From NCBI GenBank assembly GCA_023415515.1, contig JAEZKH010000318.1, positions 4,036 to 68,035 of the forward strand: DNA of 64,000 nucleotides, read 5' to 3'. This document shows positions 10,843-22,711 of this stretch, one piece after another. The notes below the pieces were generated by a model that saw only the letters and a program-made list of their open reading frames with translations, was not told the origin of the DNA and did no database searches. The position numbers and the translations under genes were made by a program. The first letter of the stretch is position 1; each line of letters begins with the position of its first letter. The DNA comes from Actinomycetes bacterium (GTDB lineage Bacteria > Actinomycetota > Actinomycetes > Mycobacteriales > Mycobacteriaceae).

Positions 10843-13687
10843 CGCGGCGTGCTCCTTCCGGGTCGACGAGAACGGAACCCGTCACCTCGACCGGCACCAG
10901 GGTGCCATACACCGGCACGTGCAACGTGTCGCCGATCCGGGCGCGCCCGCCCTTGACGAGCGCGAGCGCGAACGGGCGGCCCAACTCCGCGCTCCGGTAG
11001 CTCGACGTGACATGTCCGAGCATCGGCACCGGCGGGGATGGCAGCTCGCCGTCGTCGACGTACTCGATGATCTGAGCACCCTCGGGAAGCACCGTCTCCG
11101 CATCGGTGGGAAGCAACCCGACGAACTGTTTCCGCAGCGGGTTGAGGTTCTCGCGGCGGGTGAACGAGCGCTTGCCGACGAAGTCGGGCTTCTTCTTCGA
11201 CACCGCCCAGCTCATGCCCAGATCCTCTGGTGTGACGGTGCCGTCGGTGTCCTGTCCGATGATCGGGTAACCCTTCTCGGCGCGCAGCACGTGCATCGTC
11301 TCCGTGCCATAGGGCGTGATGCCGTAAGCCTCGCCGGCAGCGATCAGCCTCTCCCACAACGCCGTTGCATACCAGCCCATGACGTTCACCTCGTAGGCCA
11401 GTTCGCCGGAGAAACTGACCCTGGCGATACGCACGTGCACGCCTTGGTAGCTCGTGTCCCGCCACGCCATGAACGGGAACGCCTCGTTGCTCATGTCGAT
11501 GTCGCCGAACACTGCGCCGACGACGTCGCGCGACTTCGGGCCGACGACGGGGAAGGTGTGCCATTGTTCGGTGACCGATGTCAGTCGCACCCGTAGATGC
11601 GGCCATTCGGTCTGCAGCCATTCCTCCATCCAGTCGAGGATCTTGGCCGCACCGCCGGTCGTGGTGAACGCCATGTACCGGTCCTCGGCCAACCGCATGA
11701 CGGTTCCGTCGTCGATGACCATGCCGTCGACGCCGCACATCACGCCGTACCGGACCATCCCGACCTTCAGCGTGCTCATCATGTTCGTGTAGAGCAGGTC
11801 GAGGAACCGTCCCGCATCCCGGCCCTGCACGTCGATCTTGCCGAGGGTGGATCCGTCGAGGATGCCGACACCGGCTCGGACGGCGGCACATTCGCGCAAC
11901 ACTGCCGTTTCCATGTCTTCACCGGGCAAGGGATAGTAGCGCGGTCGCTTCCACATGCCGACGTCCTCGAACACCGCCGCCCGCTCGACGTGCCAGTCGT
12001 GCACCGCGGTCACCCGCTCGGGATCGAAGAGGCTGCCTCGGTCGCGTCCGGCCAGCGCCGCGAACGCCACCGGCGTGTAGGGCGGCCGGAACGTCGTGAC
12101 GCCGAGCTCCTCCACAGGCACACCGAGCAGTTCGGACGTGATGCCCGAGGCGACCACCCCGGAGGTCTTGCCCTGGTCGTGGGCGGTCCCGATCGTGGTG
12201 TAGCGCTTGATGTGCTCCATCGAGCGCATGCCCGCGCCCACCGCGCGTACCAGGTCGGCGACTGTGGCGTCGCGCTGGACGTCGACGAATTGACGAGTTT
12301 CGTCGCCGGCGCCGGGCACCCGCCACATCACCAAGGCCGGGGCGTCGGCCTGCGCCGGGTCATCCTCGCCCGCAAAGGGTTTGGATGCGGTTGGGAAGCC
12401 GAGCGCGGTGACCGCCGAGGCTGCCGCCTCCCGGCCACTGCGTAGACAACCGGGCAGATCGAACACCCCGTTCGCCGATCCGACGACGCTGACCGCGCCG
12501 AGCCTCGCACCCGGCACGAACGCCCCGATGGTGTCGTCGTAGCGCAGCGCGCCCCTGGCCTGGCTGAACAGGTGCACCGCCGGATTCCAGCCACCGCTGA
12601 CCAGGAGCACGTCGCACGGGACCGCGAAGGCGTCGGCGCCAGGCCGGTCCACGATCGCATCGGTCACCCGGGCGTCCCCGCGTGTGCCGCGCACCACCGA
12701 CCCGGGATGAATCGTGATGCTGCGCGCGGTGCACTCGTCACGCAGATCCCGTCGCACACTTGGGCGCGCGTCGACGATCGCGTTGATCGTCACGCCCGCG
12801 TCGTGCAGATCGAAAGCCGCCCGGTAGGCGCTGTCGTTGGTGGTGAACACGACGCAGTGTTGACCGACCTTCACGCCGTACCGATGCAGGAAGGTCCGCG
12901 CGCCATTGGCGAGCATGATGGCGGGCCGGTCGTTGTCGGCGAAAACCACCGGTCGTTCGTGAGCGCCCGCGGCGACGACGACGTGACGGGCGCGCATCCG
13001 CCACACCCGCTGCCTGCTGACGGTGGCAGGCGCTGTTGCACCGAGGTGATCGGTACGCCGTTGCAGCGCAAGGACATAGCCGTCGTCGTAGTGCCCGAAT
13101 GCGGTCGTGCGCTGCAGATGCAGCACGTCGCGGTAGGTCGCCAACTCCGCGACGGCGTCGGCCACCCAGGCCATCGCGGGCCGTCCGCCGATCATGTCAG
13201 AGGCGCCGAGCAGGTCGCCGCCCACCTCGCTCTGTTCATCGATCAGCGTGACTCGCGCCCCGGCGCGCGCCGCAGTCAGCGCAGCGGCCAGGCCGGCCGG
13301 ACCGGCGCCGGCGACGAGGACGTCGGCATGGACATGGGTGCTGTCGTATCGCGCGGTGTCGGGAACGTCGGCGAGGCGACCCCGCCCAGGAACGCCCCGC
13401 GCGACAAGGCCGTCGAACAGTTCGACGGTGGTGGCGGGCAGCATCGGTTCGGGGAACGGGTGCTCGATCTGCACCAGGCCGCCGGTGTCTTCTGCCCATG
13501 CGGCGGTGAAGCCGCGCGGGCGGCCGAGTCTGACGCTGGTGCTCACCTGGTGAACGCCGTTGGCGAGCAGCGCCGAGGCGAGCGTGTCGCCCGCGTGGCC
13601 GGTCAACTCCCGGTCGTTGAAGGTGAACGTCAGCGTGGTGTCACGCGCGATGCGGCCGCCGCCGCTGGTGCGGAAACGTTGCCTCAT
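10835..13687 (-). CDS. soxA: Sarcosine oxidase, alpha subunit
   Basis: 950 residues, standard for the heterotetrameric enzyme. Domain order is as follows: an N-terminal ferredoxin-like domain (residues 18-100, FTFNDRELTGHAGDTLASAL); a Rossmann NAD(H) domain with V-A-G-A-G-P-A-G at 125-132; a SoxA middle region; and a GcvT/T-protein domain over roughly the last 380 residues, which transfers the methyl carbon to tetrahydrofolate. The start is the ATG at 13687, which overlaps the soxD stop (ATGA); the frame stays open upstream but that part is shadow of soxD and soxB. It acts in the cytoplasm as part of SoxBDAG and closes the betaine-to-glycine route encoded nearby. Confidence 0.93.
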   Translation of the reverse strand: MRQRFRTSGGGRIARDTTLTFTFNDRELTGHAGDTLASALLANGVHQVSTSVRLGRPRGFTAAWAEDTGGLVQIEHPFPEPMLPATTVELFDGLVARGVPGRGRLADVPDTARYDSTHVHADVLVAGAGPAGLAAALTAARAGARVTLIDEQSEVGGDLLGASDMIGGRPAMAWVADAVAELATYRDVLHLQRTTAFGHYDDGYVLALQRRTDHLGATAPATVSRQRVWRMRARHVVVAAGAHERPVVFADNDRPAIMLANGARTFLHRYGVKVGQHCVVFTTNDSAYRAAFDLHDAGVTINAIVDARPSVRRDLRDECTARSITIHPGSVVRGTRGDARVTDAIVDRPGADAFAVPCDVLLVSGGWNPAVHLFSQARGALRYDDTIGAFVPGARLGAVSVVGSANGVFDLPGCLRSGREAAASAVTALGFPTASKPFAGEDDPAQADAPALVMWRVPGAGDETRQFVDVQRDATVADLVRAVGAGMRSMEHIKRYTTIGTAHDQGKTSGVVASGITSELLGVPVEELGVTTFRPPYTPVAFAALAGRDRGSLFDPERVTAVHDWHVERAAVFEDVGMWKRPRYYPLPGEDMETAVLRECAAVRAGVGILDGSTLGKIDVQGRDAGRFLDLLYTNMMSTLKVGMVRYGVMCGVDGMVIDDGTVMRLAEDRYMAFTTTGGAAKILDWMEEWLQTEWPHLRVRLTSVTEQWHTFPVVGPKSRDVVGAVFGDIDMSNEAFPFMAWRDTSYQGVHVRIARVSFSGELAYEVNVMGWYATALWERLIAAGEAYGITPYGTETMHVLRAEKGYPIIGQDTDGTVTPEDLGMSWAVSKKKPDFVGKRSFTRRENLNPLRKQFVGLLPTDAETVLPEGAQIIEYVDDGELPSPPVPMLGHVTSSYRSAELGRPFALALVKGGRARIGDTLHVPVYGTLVPVEVTGSVLVDPEGARRDG

Positions 13688-13962
13688 CGAAGTGTCGGCT
13701 TCGGTTCGCCTGCGAGATACACCTGCTGGAACCGGTAGGTTGCGGTGTCGCGGAGAGCGTTGAACCAACGCCGGCAACCATGGCTGTGGTTCCACCGCTC
13801 GGCGAACAGTCCCTTGGGGTTGTTTCGGAAGAAGACGTAGTGCGCCCACTGCTCGTCGGTCAGCGCCTGCGGGTCCTCGGGGTAGGCGACGTGCGCCTCG
13901 CCGCCGTAGCGGAACTCGGTCTCCTCGCGCGGCCCGCACCAGGGGCATTCGATGAGCTGCAT
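13684..13962 (-). CDS. soxD: Sarcosine oxidase, delta subunit
   Basis: 92 residues, the normal size of SoxD. The zinc-binding pair C6-x2-C9 is seen in LIECPWCGPRE, followed by the signature W-x-H-Y-V-F-F-R-x-N and W-N-H-S-H-G-C-R-R-W, whose His and Cys complete the zinc site in the family. It overlaps soxA by 4 bp and sits 23 bp after soxB. The start is the ATG at 13962; a longer open frame upstream is shadow of soxB. Confidence 0.93.
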   Translation of the reverse strand: MQLIECPWCGPREETEFRYGGEAHVAYPEDPQALTDEQWAHYVFFRNNPKGLFAERWNHSHGCRRWFNALRDTATYRFQQVYLAGEPKPTLR

Positions 13963-13985
13963 TGTCTTCGCTCCTGTCGATGGAC

Positions 13986-15224
13986 TCAGTGTGCGACGGC
14001 GGCTGCGCCGTGTTCGTCGACCAGCGCACCGAATATGAACCGGTCGAGGCCGAACGGTGCGATGAACTCGTGTGGTTCGTCGTTGGCGATCGTGTCGGCA
14101 AGACACCACCCGATACCGGGGGTGGCCTTGAATCCGCCTGTGCCCCAACCGGCATTGATGTACAAGTTCTCGAAGGGGGTGCGGCCGACGATGGGCGAGG
14201 CGTCGGGGCTTACGTCGACGATGCCCGCCCAGGTGCGTAGCAGGTGGGCACGGGCGAAGACGGGGAACAGTTCTACGGCGGCAGCCATCTGACGTTCGAT
14301 GATGTGGAAGGCGCCGCGTTGCCCGTAACCGTTGTAGGAGTCGATGCCCGCACCCATCACCAACTCGCCCTTGTGTGCCTGAGAAACGTAGACGTGCACG
14401 GCGTTCGACATCACGACCGTCGGGTGAACCGGCTCGAGCAGCTCGGACACCAGTGCCTGCAGCGGATGGCTCTGCAGCGGTGTTCGGATGCCGAGCATCT
14501 CGGTCAGCGTCGACGTGTGTCCCGCCGCGCACAGCGCGACCCGGCCCGCCCCGATGGTGCCCTTCGTCGTGCGCACCGCCGCCACCCGGTCGCCCTCGGT
14601 GTCGAATCCGGTCACCTCACAGTTCTGGATGATGTCGATTCCTGCCGCGTCGGCGCGTCGCGCGAAACCCCATGCGACATAGTCGTGTTTGGCGATTCCG
14701 GCGCGCGGCTGGTACGTCGCTCCGAGAACGGGATAGCGGATGTCGGAGGCGATGTTGACGATCGGACACAGCTTCTTGACCTCGTCGGGATCCACCCATG
14801 CCGCGTCGATGCCGTTCAGTTTGTTGGCTTCGACGCGCCGGACGCTGTCGCGAACGTCCTGCAGGCTGTGCGCGAGGTTGAGAACACCGCGCTGGCTGAA
14901 CAGGATCGGGTAGTCCAGGTCGTCTTCGAGGCCTTCCCACAGCTTGAGCGCGTGCTCGTAGATGCGTGCGCTTTCATCCCACAGGTAGTTCGACCGGATG
15001 AGGGTGGTGTTGCGGGCCATGTTGCCCCCGGCCAGCCAGCCTCTTTCGAGCACCGCCACGTCGGTGATGCCGTGATTCTTGGCGAGGTAGTGCGCCGTCG
15101 CCAGGCCGTGTCCACCGCCGCCGACGATCACGACGTCATACGACTTCTTCGGTTCCGGTGTGCGCCAGAGGAACTCGGGATGTTCCGGCAGATGTGCCCC
15201 GGGCGGTGCGGTGTCGGAACTCAT
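13986..15224 (-). CDS. soxB: Sarcosine oxidase, beta subunit
   Basis: 412 residues, matching SoxB (about 405). It is the flavoprotein that oxidises sarcosine and holds non-covalent FAD and covalently bound FMN. The FAD-binding Rossmann motif is [10 protein letters not shown] at residues 27-36, with [10 protein letters not shown] and [13 protein letters not shown] downstream. I start at ATG 15224, which has an AGAAAGG site just upstream, rather than the alternative 30 nt earlier. It is the first gene of soxBDAG and is divergent from the GntR gene across a 90-bp intergenic region that contains a palindromic operator candidate. Confidence 0.93.
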   Translation of the reverse strand: MSSDTAPPGAHLPEHPEFLWRTPEPKKSYDVVIVGGGGHGLATAHYLAKNHGITDVAVLERGWLAGGNMARNTTLIRSNYLWDESARIYEHALKLWEGLEDDLDYPILFSQRGVLNLAHSLQDVRDSVRRVEANKLNGIDAAWVDPDEVKKLCPIVNIASDIRYPVLGATYQPRAGIAKHDYVAWGFARRADAAGIDIIQNCEVTGFDTEGDRVAAVRTTKGTIGAGRVALCAAGHTSTLTEMLGIRTPLQSHPLQALVSELLEPVHPTVVMSNAVHVYVSQAHKGELVMGAGIDSYNGYGQRGAFHIIERQMAAAVELFPVFARAHLLRTWAGIVDVSPDASPIVGRTPFENLYINAGWGTGGFKATPGIGWCLADTIANDEPHEFIAPFGLDRFIFGALVDEHGAAAVAH

Positions 15225-15255
15225 AGGAGCCTTTCTGGCGGATCTGAGAGACAAT

Positions 15256-15265
15256 TAATATATCA
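15256..15265. promoter_or_regulatory. Candidate GntR/FadR-type operator, soxB-GntR divergent promoter
   Basis: TAATATATCA differs by one base from the palindrome TGATATATCA. It sits in the 90-bp AT-rich gap between soxB and the GntR gene. A near-identical element (13 of 18 aligned bases over the wider site) occurs at 18498-18512 in front of the dimethylglycine dehydrogenase gene. FadR-type GntR regulators bind such short dyads. The assignment to this GntR is inference. Confidence 0.5.
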
Positions 15266-15314
15266 ACTGTGGGATAGACTACGATCGGGTTCGGAGCACG
15301 GAAGGAAACACGCG

Positions 15315-15998
15315 GTGACGGTTGTCGGTGTCGAGTCGCTCGGCGAAATCGACCTGCAGGCGATGTCGTTCGCCGATCAGGCGTATCTGGTCATCCAGGA
15401 CAAGCTGATCATGCTCGACATCCCGCCCAACGCCGCGATCGTGGAGAGCGACCTCGCCGCTGAGCTCAAGTTCGGGCGGACGCCGGTGCGCGAGGCGCTC
15501 AAGCGGCTTGAGGCCGACCGGCTGGTGGTGTCGTTCCCGCGCCGCGGAACCTTCGCCACCGGCGTCGACGTCGCTGATCTGGGTCACATCAGCCAGATTC
15601 GCGTCAACCTTGAACCCGTCGCGGCCCGAACTGCAGCCGACAACGCGTCGCCGGATACCCGCGCGCATCTGCTCGAGTTGGCCGACCGAACCGCGGCGCT
15701 GGAGATCGAGACGATCGGTCGGCACGAACTGATGCGGTGGGATCTGCGGGTGCACCGCGCCGTCTACCGCGCCGCGGGGAACCCGCATCTCGAGGACGTG
15801 CTGATTCGGTACGACAACCTCGCAACCCGCATCTTCTGTCTGTTCCTCGACAGGCTGCCCACAGTGGCACGTCATGTCGGCGAGCACGCGGAGTTGTTGC
15901 GCACCATCGCCGACGGCGACGGCGACGGCGACGCCGCGGCGGCTATCGCTCTGGAACACGTCACCGGGTTCGAGGCGGCGATCCGCGCAGTCATCTGA
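15315..15998 (+). CDS. GntR-family regulator, FadR/FCD type
   Basis: 227 residues. An N-terminal winged helix-turn-helix (about 25-85, including AIVESDLAAEL, R-T-P-V-R-E-A-L-K-R-L and the wing PRRGTFATGV) is followed by an FCD ligand domain (about 90-215). The start is the GTG at 15315 with GGAAGGAAA just upstream; the longer open frame to the left is antisense to soxB. It is divergent from soxB. Two matching palindromes, at 15256 and 18502, make it the likely regulator of soxBDAG and of the dimethylglycine dehydrogenase gene. The inducer is unknown; an N-methylated glycine is plausible. A short Asp-Gly repeat lies near the C terminus. Confidence 0.9.
   Translation: MTVVGVESLGEIDLQAMSFADQAYLVIQDKLIMLDIPPNAAIVESDLAAELKFGRTPVREALKRLEADRLVVSFPRRGTFATGVDVADLGHISQIRVNLEPVAARTAADNASPDTRAHLLELADRTAALEIETIGRHELMRWDLRVHRAVYRAAGNPHLEDVLIRYDNLATRIFCLFLDRLPTVARHVGEHAELLRTIADGDGDGDAAAAIALEHVTGFEAAIRAVI
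15912..15932 (+). repeat. Short tandem repeat (GACGGC, 3.5 copies) inside the GntR gene
   Basis: Three and a half copies of the hexamer GACGGC encode an Asp-Gly run near the C terminus of the GntR regulator. It keeps frame, lies outside the DNA-binding domain and could vary in copy number between strains. Confidence 0.55.
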
Positions 15999-16005
15999 GG
16001 CACAC

Positions 16006-19420
<3,415 letters not shown>

Positions 19421-19475
19421 TTCTGCGGCCCGACAGCACAGTGTTTCGCCTGGTCTGAGGCTGCCGCGTTTCCGC

Positions 19476-19537
19476 TTGACAAGGGTTTGGCCGAGCCACA
19501 CACTGTTGCGTATTACGAACTCTGTTTCTCTATACGC
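19476..19537 (+). promoter_or_regulatory. Promoter/operator candidate of the Rieske operon
   Basis: A TTGACA hexamer at 19476 resembles a -35 box; the corresponding -10 region is weak. An inverted repeat follows: GCGTAT (19508-19513) and ATACGC (19532-19537), 18 bp apart, ending 28 bp before the ferredoxin ATG. The arms could bind the neighbouring IclR protein. Read by eye only. Confidence 0.35.
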
Positions 19538-19565
19538 TTCACGCCGGCGTAACGCGGAGGCAACG

Positions 19566-19892
19566 ATGCTCGAAGTGTGTCCTCTGTCGCAGTTACCGCG
19601 CGGTGAGGCTCGCCGTGTCGATGTCGACCCGCCGATTGCCGTCTTCCACACCGAGGATGGCCAGGTGTTCGCCATCGACGACACCTGCACACATCAAGAC
19701 GCCTCGCTGGCCGACGGGTGGGTGGAGGGCTGCGAGGTCGAGTGCCCGCTGCACCTCTCGCGCTTCGACCTGCGGACCGGCGCTGTCGGTGACCCGCCGG
19801 CGAAGCGTCCGGTACGCACGCACGCGGTTGTGGTGGACGAAGACGGCATGATCCGGGTCGAGTTGAGCAAAGAGACGCCGACGGTCTCATGA
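19566..19892 (+). CDS. Rieske [2Fe-2S] ferredoxin, oxygenase component
   Basis: 108 residues, a typical free-standing Rieske ferredoxin. Cluster ligands are visible as C41-x-H43 in DDTCTHQDASL and C60-x2-H63 in VECPLHLSRF. It passes electrons to a terminal Rieske oxygenase, here the next gene, whose ATG overlaps its stop by 4 bp. The ATG at 19566 is set by CGGAGG 5 nt upstream. The reductase that should feed this ferredoxin is not present in the window. Confidence 0.9.
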   Translation: MLEVCPLSQLPRGEARRVDVDPPIAVFHTEDGQVFAIDDTCTHQDASLADGWVEGCEVECPLHLSRFDLRTGAVGDPPAKRPVRTHAVVVDEDGMIRVELSKETPTVS

Positions 19893-21022
19893 CGGCTTTC
19901 GAAGCGGCGCGGAGTCTTCCCGAGAGCCTCATCTCCACCCTTGCGGGCCACTACTACACGCACCCGGAGGCTTTCACCCTCGAGTGCGAAAAGGTCTTCG
20001 AGGCAATGTGGTTCTGCGTCGTGCGCTCCTCGGACCTGGACAAGCCGGGGGCCTTCAAGACCGTGCAGGTGGGCCGGGAGAGCGTGCTGGTGTCGCGGTC
20101 GCGCACGGGCGCCGTCAACGCCTTCTTCAACGTATGCCGCCATCGCGGGGCGCAGCTGTGCACAGAGGAGAGCGGTGAGGTCAGACGCGCCTTCCAATGC
20201 CCTTATCACGCATGGACTTACGATCTCGACGGCAAACTGATCGCCGCGCCGAACCTGACCAAGATGCCCGATATCGACCGGGTCGAGTACGGGCTGCGCA
20301 GGATCGCCGTCACGGAGTGGCTCGGCTACGTGTGGGTGTGCCTTGCCGATGAGCCGCCGTCGTTCGAGGCCACTGTGATGCAGGACGTCGTCGACAGGCT
20401 CGGGGACCTGGGGTCGATCGAGCATTACGGCGTCGCCGATCTGCGCGTCGGGCGGCGAATCGGCTACGACGTCAAGGCCAACTGGAAACTCATCGTCGAG
20501 AACTTCATGGAGTGCTACCACTGCGCCACGATCCACCCCGAACTGACCGAGGTGCTGCCGGAATTCACCGACGGCTACGCCGCGCAGTTCTACGTCGGAC
20601 ACGGTGCCGAGTTCGGCGAGGACATCAAGGGATTCACCGTCGACGGCTCCGAGGGCCTCGACCACATCCCGGGCGTGACCGAGGACCAGGACCGCCGCTA
20701 TTACGCGGTCACCGTGCGTCCGCAGGTGTTCGTGAACCTCGTGCCCGACCATGTCATCGTGCACCGGATGTTCCCGATGGCGCCCGATCGCACCGTCGTC
20801 GAGTGCGATTGGTTGTACCTGCCGGAGGTCGTCGGGTCCGGCCGCGACGTCAGCCGGTCGGTCGAACTGTTCCACCGGGTCAACACGCAGGATTTCGAGG
20901 CGGCCGAAAGATGCCAGCCCGCAATGAGTTCGCGTGTCTACCGCGACGGCGGTGTGCTGGTGCCCAGCGAGCACCACATCGGCGCCTTCCACGACTGGTT
21001 GCGCGCAAAGTTCACCGAGTGA
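19889..21022 (+). CDS. Rieske-type oxygenase, large subunit (candidate glycine betaine monooxygenase)
   Basis: 377 residues. The Rieske domain has C83-x-H85 and C104-x2-H107 (NVCRHRGAQ, QCPYHAWTYD). The mononuclear iron site is N-F-M-E-C-Y-H-C-A-T-I-H-P with H211 and H216, and a C-terminal aspartate in NTQDFEAAER. Length and motif layout fit the single-subunit GbcA/stachydrine/carnitine oxygenase group. With dimethylglycine dehydrogenase and sarcosine oxidase nearby, removal of the first methyl of glycine betaine is the best inference. GbcA uses a dedicated reductase, GbcB; here a small Rieske ferredoxin takes that place. Other quaternary ammonium substrates remain possible. Confidence 0.85.
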   Translation: MTAFEAARSLPESLISTLAGHYYTHPEAFTLECEKVFEAMWFCVVRSSDLDKPGAFKTVQVGRESVLVSRSRTGAVNAFFNVCRHRGAQLCTEESGEVRRAFQCPYHAWTYDLDGKLIAAPNLTKMPDIDRVEYGLRRIAVTEWLGYVWVCLADEPPSFEATVMQDVVDRLGDLGSIEHYGVADLRVGRRIGYDVKANWKLIVENFMECYHCATIHPELTEVLPEFTDGYAAQFYVGHGAEFGEDIKGFTVDGSEGLDHIPGVTEDQDRRYYAVTVRPQVFVNLVPDHVIVHRMFPMAPDRTVVECDWLYLPEVVGSGRDVSRSVELFHRVNTQDFEAAERCQPAMSSRVYRDGGVLVPSEHHIGAFHDWLRAKFTE

Positions 21023-21182
21023 CGACCGTTGACGTCCCTGTTCGTGTCGGCGTCGTGAACGTCTAGCTCGCCGATGTCGGCCTCGACTGGCTACCTGAGA
21101 CCAACACCGCACCACTGATCGGGGCCAACGCCCAAGCACACTGGAACTCAGTGGCGGTGTCGCACCCGGTCACCGGTCAGCG
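21023..21182. other. Convergent intergenic gap with possible coding remnant
   Basis: 160 bp between the converging Rieske oxygenase and aldehyde dehydrogenase genes. The + strand reads open for about 40 codons after the TAG at 21064 (L-A-D-V-G-L-D-W-L-P-E...), with no start codon or ribosome site. It may be a decayed gene piece or chance. No hairpin terminator with a T-run was seen. Confidence 0.3.
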
Positions 21183-22688
21183 TTACAGGCGTATCCAGGT
21201 CGTCTTGAGGCCCGTGTATTTGTCCAGTGCGTGCAGCGACAGGTCACGGCCGAAACCCGACTGCTTGAACCCGCCGAACGGCGTCTGCGAACTGAGCGCA
21301 TCGACGGTGTTCACCGACACGGTCCCTGCCCGCAGTGCCGCCGCCACCGTGTGCGCACGGCGCAGGTCGTTGGTCCATACGGAGGCCGCCAAGCCGTAGA
21401 CGGTGTCGTTGGCCATCCGGATCGCTTCGTCCTCGTCGTCGAATGTCTGCACCGCCAGCACCGGCCCGAATACCTCGTCGGTGATCAGCTCGGCCGACGG
21501 TTCCAGTCCCGTCACCACCGTGGGCTCCACGAAACACCCACGGCCGTCTACCGTTTCGCGCCGACCGCCGACTCGGATGTCACCGTCTCGGCCCACCCGC
21601 TCGATGAACCCGAGCACAGTTGCGGTGTGAGCCTCGTCGACGATGGCCCCTTGGACGGCCGTCGGATCCAGGGGGTTACCCGGCCGCATGGCCGCCGCGC
21701 GGGAGACGAGGTCGGCGATGAAGTCGTCTGCGACGGATTTTTCGACGAGCAGCCGCGAGTTCGAGGAGCAGACGGCACCCTGGTTGTAGAAGGCGCCGAA
21801 CAACGCCATCTCCACAGCCTGGTCAAGATCGGCGTCGGCGAAGACGAGGTTGGGGCTCTTGCCTCCGCACTCCAACCACACCTGTTTGAGGTTGGAGTCG
21901 GCCGCATAGCGCAGAAAGCGTTTACCCGTCGCCGTCGACCCGGTGAACGCCAGCACGTCGACGTCGGGGTGCAAACCCAGTGCGGCGCCTGCCGTTTCAC
22001 CCAGACCGGGTACGACGTTGAGCACGCCCGGGGGCAGACCGGCTTCGGTCGCGAGTTCGGCCAGCCGAAGCGAGGACAGCGGTGCGCGTTCGGACGGCTT
22101 GAGCACGACGCTGTTGCCCGCCGCGAGCGCGGGCGCCACTTTCCAGATCGCGAGATCCAGTGGGAAGTTCCAGGGCGTGACCGCGCCGACCACCCCAAGC
22201 GGCTCCCGGGTGACCAGCGCGAGGTTGCCTGGCTCTGTTGGAGCGATCTCGCCGTTGATCTTGTCCAGAGCCTCGCCGTAGTACGCGACAAGCCCTGCGG
22301 CCGACGGCACGTCCACAGTGAACGCCTCGTTGACCAGTTTGCCCATGTCCATCGAGTCGAGCAGTGCCAATTCCACACTGTTCTCATTGATCAACTCGGC
22401 CAGCCGTAGCAACACGCGCTTGCGCTCGCTCACCGAACTACGCGACCAGTCACCGGTCTCGAAAGCCCTTCTGGCAGAGACCACAGCGGCATCGACGTCC
22501 GCCGATTGACCGGACGCCACCGAAGCAAGACGATCTCCGGTGGCCGGGTTGATCGACGCGAAAGTCTCCCCGGACTCGGCGGGACGGAACGCCCCATCGA
22601 TGTAGATGCCGTCTCGCGGCCGAACATCAGCCGCACACCGTGTCCAGTCCTCCAGCGTGGCGGGAGCGGCTCCGACGGTCGATGTCAC
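21183..22688 (-). CDS. NAD(P)-dependent aldehyde dehydrogenase (candidate imidazole-acetaldehyde dehydrogenase)
   Basis: 501 residues, full-length ALDH superfamily. Key residues are N174 in TPWNFPLD, E273 in LECGGKSP and catalytic C307 in QGAVCSSNSR; the overall pattern resembles PuuC-type enzymes for amine-derived aldehydes. The start is a GTG with GGAGAGAAC upstream. It lies 23 bp downstream of the Cys-FMN amine dehydrogenase gene on the same strand, so the two almost certainly form an operon in which this enzyme oxidises the aldehyde made by the first. If the amine is histamine the product is imidazole-4-acetate. That substrate is inference; family membership is certain. Confidence 0.88.
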   Translation of the reverse strand: MTSTVGAAPATLEDWTRCAADVRPRDGIYIDGAFRPAESGETFASINPATGDRLASVASGQSADVDAAVVSARRAFETGDWSRSSVSERKRVLLRLAELINENSVELALLDSMDMGKLVNEAFTVDVPSAAGLVAYYGEALDKINGEIAPTEPGNLALVTREPLGVVGAVTPWNFPLDLAIWKVAPALAAGNSVVLKPSERAPLSSLRLAELATEAGLPPGVLNVVPGLGETAGAALGLHPDVDVLAFTGSTATGKRFLRYAADSNLKQVWLECGGKSPNLVFADADLDQAVEMALFGAFYNQGAVCSSNSRLLVEKSVADDFIADLVSRAAAMRPGNPLDPTAVQGAIVDEAHTATVLGFIERVGRDGDIRVGGRRETVDGRGCFVEPTVVTGLEPSAELITDEVFGPVLAVQTFDDEDEAIRMANDTVYGLAASVWTNDLRRAHTVAAALRAGTVSVNTVDALSSQTPFGGFKQSGFGRDLSLHALDKYTGLKTTWIRL

Positions 22689-22711
22689 GTTCTCTCCTCT
22701 GATTCCTTGCG

